Shown here: piece after piece, positions 15,090 to 17,227 of the stretch | Layout: each line of letters starts with the position of its first letter | How positions within the stretch are numbered: position 1 is the stretch's first letter | Source: Oerskovia turbata | GTDB taxonomy: Bacteria > Actinomycetota > Actinomycetes > Actinomycetales > Cellulomonadaceae | Reading direction: 5' to 3' | Length of the DNA stretch: 17,227 bases | Assembly (NCBI RefSeq): GCF_000718325.1 | Contig: NZ_JOFV01000025.1 | Coordinates: forward strand, 1-17,227 | Translations under genes and position numbers: made by a program | The notes under the pieces: model-generated | The model's database searches: none | Seen by the model: only the letters and a program-made list of their open reading frames with translations | Told to the model about the DNA's origin: nothing

Positions 15090-15335
15090 GTGCCGTACCC
15101 ATCGCGTCCCGTGCTCGATATGCGGCCTTAGTTCCGCGGCGATTCAAAGAACGGGTACAACGTGTTTCAGCGGGACCGGTTCGACCGGTTCGTGGCCGAG
15201 CAGTACGCGGCCGGGCTGCGTGAAGTGGGCGAGCTGACGGGGCGTACGCAGACGGCGGTGCGGCGCAGCCTGGACCGCACGGGCACGCCACGGCGTGGCC
15301 GCAGTGCGCAGCCGATCGCGGAGGAACGCGCGTGA
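15090..15335 (+). pseudogene. small HTH protein interrupted by an in-frame TAG
   Basis: One frame runs from GTG 15090 to TGA 15335 (82 codons) with a single TAG at 15129-15131. Before it: VPYPSRPVLDMRP. After it: FRGDSKNGYNVFQRDRFDRF and an HTH (AGLREVGELTGRTQTAVRRSL) with a basic tail. TACGGT at 15078-15083 lies 6 nt before the GTG, so the promoter fits the whole frame. The usual member would be a small DNA-binding protein of an actinophage or plasmid. Either the TAG is a mutation, it is a sequencing error, or a shortened product starts at GTG 15162. Its stop overlaps the next start (TGATG), an old operon. Confidence 0.6.
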
Positions 15336-15670
15336 TGTCGCTTCGCACGCCGGCGGGGCTCGCTGCGAGGCTGGGGTCTCGCGGGCGGCGGTGTACGCGT
15401 GCCTGCGTGCCACGTTCCCGCCGCCGCTCGAGGGCCGATGGGTGCTCGACGAGGAACGAGCGGAGCAGGTGCGCGTGCATTTCACGACGACGGCGGCGGC
15501 CCGCGGCCGCCGGGCGCGATCGTGCACGATCGACGGCTGCGACGAACGCGCGGCTGGTGCCGGGTGCACTACAACCGGTGGCACCGGACCGGGAGCGTCG
15601 ACGGTGTCGGGTCCGGCGGGCGCCAAGACGTACTGCCCCCACGGGCACGAGTACACGCCCGACAACACGA
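15335..15670 (+). pseudogene. degraded HTH/HNH-type zinc protein, several frameshifts
   Basis: Pieces of one protein lie in three frames. MSLRTPAGLAARLG is followed, after one missing G in the GGGG at 15373-15376, by VSRAAVYACLRATFPPPLEGR (an HTH) and SCTIDGCDERA. Near 15550 the frame changes to GWCRVHYNRWHRTGS. Near 15600 it changes back to AKTYCPHGHEYTPDNT. The CTIDGC...GWCRVHY and CPHGHEYTPDNT motifs are typical of zinc-finger/HNH-like proteins of actinophages. Similarity then stops abruptly at about 15665, where the next fragment begins. Not a functional gene as written. Confidence 0.62.
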
Positions 15671-15949
15671 TCGGACCGGGCCACCGAGCTCTACGGCCTC
15701 AGCGATGACACCCGCAGCAAGGGCCTGCGCGAGCTGCGCGCCGTCGAGCTCATCACCGATCACCGCCGCGCTGCTTCACGTACCGCGTTCGACTTCAGGC
15801 GCTTGCGCAACACCTACCGCCTCAACCTCGCGTGCCTCGCTGACCGTACCGCCGTTCCCGTCCAGCCCAAGCCCGAGAAGCCCGTGAGTCCCAGCGACGC
15901 CGCGTGGGAGAGCCTCGTCGAAGGGCTGACCAAGCACTCGTCGAGCTAG
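15671..15949 (+). pseudogene. C-terminal fragment of a winged-helix protein
   Basis: The frame from about 15671 reads DRATELYGLSDDTRSKGLRELRA, then FDFRRLRNTYRLNLACL and a charged tail to TAG 15949. This matches the winged-helix pattern 'lyGlsddTrsrGLkEL..l' of actinobacterial plasmid/phage replication- or regulator-like proteins, but the N-terminal part and start are missing. It is joined directly to the truncated HNH-like gene, so a deletion or recombination joint lies near 15665-15671. A short protein from an internal start is possible but unlikely to be functional. Confidence 0.55.
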
Positions 15950-16027
15950 ACCTGCGGCGCGGGACCTGACAACGCCCTCGTCGCCTGCTCGTCCAGCCTG
16001 ACGTCGATCTGCACCCGCGGGGGGACC

Positions 16028-17074
16028 TCAGACGGCGGTGTTCAGGTCACTGACGAGATGTCTCGGCTGGCGCGCAGCGCCGTGGGGGTCCCTCGTCCAC
16101 TCGCGTTCGGTCTGCAGGCCTCGCGCGTTGCCTCTGTGCGGGGTTGGCCGGGTGCTGGTGGCGAAGCTCGTGGCGCTGCGGGTGCGCGCGGTGATGAGGC
16201 TGTGGTCGACGAGGTCTCCCTCGCGCTGGAAGCGTCCCTTGTCGGTCTCCACGCGCATGGGTGTGTTCTCGGCCTCGGTCCAGAAGCGGCGGTAGCGGAC
16301 CACGGCCGGGCACGAGGCGGCGAGGGCGGCCGCGGACTCCTGGGAGCGGGAGCGCCCGTCAGGGCCGTTGAAGACGTCACGGGCGTAGAGGCTGGGGACC
16401 CAGCGGCCACCGAGCCCGTCGCCGGTCACGACGGCGCCCTCGTAGGACTGGCGCCAGCGCTGGGCGATGCGGGCCTGGGAGAGCTCGTAGGGCACTTCGA
16501 CGTCCACGACCTCGACCTCGTACCCCGCGGCCGCCAACTTCTCGCCGAGCTCGACCGCGGCGGCTGGCTTGGACAGCACGGAGTCGATCACGACGTTCGT
16601 CCCCTCCCGCAGGGCCTCGTCACGCAGCACGCGCGCCAGGTGCGAGGACTCCTCGTGCACGAGCGCTGCGAGCTCGAGGGGGAAGAACGGCTCGCCGGCT
16701 TCCTCACGCTCGCGCACGCCGTCGGGCTTGAGGAAGGTCTCATAGCTGCCGTCGGCCAGGGCCTCGCGCAGCAGCTTCTCCTTGAACCGGTCCGCGTCCA
16801 CGACCAGCCAGGCGTCCTTGTCCAGGCCCAGGACGTTGCCCTGGACGAATCCCTTGCCGGCCCCGGGAGGACCAGCCAGGACGATCGCCTTGCCCTCCTG
16901 ACGGGCCCCGGGCGTCTCTGCCCGGGTCTCCTCACGCAGGCGCCGCCACAGGGCTCGACGGCGCGCGGTGGGCTGCTCGACCTTGCCGTCGATGAACCAC
17001 GCGGGGTTGTTCAGCGTGGAGTGCGGTCCGTCCTTGTCCAGCGGTCCCCCCGAGCGGGAGAACTCCCGGACGGT
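16028..17074 (-). pseudogene. zeta-toxin-like kinase, no usable start codon
   Basis: The open frame covers 348 codons. It shows VLAGPPGAGKG (Walker A 68-75), VVDADRFKEKL (Asp93/Asp95, the zeta 'D-x-D/E' base), LVHEESSHLARVLRDEAL (140 onward), NVVIDSVLSKP and GGRWVPSLYARDVF. These are the ordered motifs of zeta/PezT toxins, which phosphorylate UDP-N-acetylglucosamine and block wall synthesis. Between the in-frame TAG at 17077-17075 and the Walker motif there is no ATG, GTG or TTG. The first GTG (16801) would drop the Walker loop. Sensible sequence continues beyond the TAG (LTENHDQHAAHR), so the gene has lost its start by a nonsense or frameshift change. An ATG at 17100 is in another frame. No epsilon-like antitoxin is visible. 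The last ~60 residues are unassigned. Confidence 0.7.
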
Positions 17075-17122
17075 CTACCGGTGGGCCGCGTGCTGATCAT
17101 GGTTCTCGGTCAGCCGCCCATG

Positions 17123-17227
17123 TCTAGATGTACTGACCGGGGACGTTGGTCGAGAGGGTGTGACGCGCTGATCTGATCGATGGCGTAGGAGGGCCTCCCG
17201 CGGTGGAGTGGAACTGCCTAGGTATCC
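17123..17227 (-). repeat. right copy of the window-end repeat
   Basis: On the minus strand this reads CCTAGGCAGTTCC, ACTCCAC, GGGAGG and later CAACG, CC and GGTCAGTACATCTAGA, the same order as 27-100 on the plus strand. It runs into the 5' side of the zeta-like gene. It continues to the last base of the window, so its true outer edge is not seen. Confidence 0.5.

Noticed and set aside
16058..17176. 372-residue plus-strand ORF over the zeta gene
   Set aside because: Antisense to clear zeta motifs; its sequence is Gly/Ala/Leu-rich shadow.
1..17227. CRISPR array, tRNA or rRNA
   Set aside because: No regularly spaced repeats and no cloverleaf or rRNA-like sequence noticed on reading both strands.

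Overview
High-GC sequence from what is almost certainly an actinobacterium. The evidence is an Lsr2-type nucleoid protein, a CmtR-type metal sensor whose cysteines fall at the same positions as in the mycobacterial protein, GTG starts, and several genes whose start codon sits 6-7 nt after a TANNNT box, as in leaderless actinobacterial transcripts. The genus cannot be read from the window. It is an accessory region rather than core genome: defence- and toxin-like genes, a metal-resistance transposon, two serine resolvases and several broken genes.

Left part (1-6768). A HEPN/Abi_C-like protein (142-1203, +) is followed by an Lsr2 gene (1260-1598, -), a small one-helix membrane protein with a strong hairpin after its stop (1660-1971, -), a Cys/His-rich protein of unknown function (2441-2983, +), and a very large SF2 helicase with a C-terminal nuclease-like domain (3533-6768, +). 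The helicase is split by one apparent missing base near 5940. This part reads like a defence island.

Middle part (6865-13573). A Tn552/Tn5053-like transposon is bounded by 35-bp inverted repeats matching at 29 positions. Its cargo is cmtR-cadD (cadmium/lead sensing and efflux), merA and a divergent merR around a perfect 24-bp operator, and a 46-residue zinc-ribbon-like ORF. Its mobility module is a res site, a serine resolvase, a DDE transposase and a TniB/p271-like ATPase, in the order known from Tn552. No TniQ and no mercury transporter are visible.

Right part (13574-17227). The transposon's right end lies against a resolvase-type dyad, about 90 bp upstream of a second, unrelated-position serine resolvase gene. 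This is what a 'res-site hunter' insertion would look like. The resolvase stop codon overlaps the likely promoter of a second possible abortive-infection gene (14248-15063). Then comes a stretch of decayed genes: an HTH gene with an in-frame TAG, an HTH/HNH-zinc gene with several frameshifts, and a winged-helix tail. Last is a zeta-toxin-like kinase on the minus strand with no usable start codon. The outermost ~100 bp at the two ends of the window are imperfect inverted copies of each other.

Several frame breaks fall in short G or C runs. Some 'pseudogenes' may therefore be sequencing errors, and I mark where this matters.
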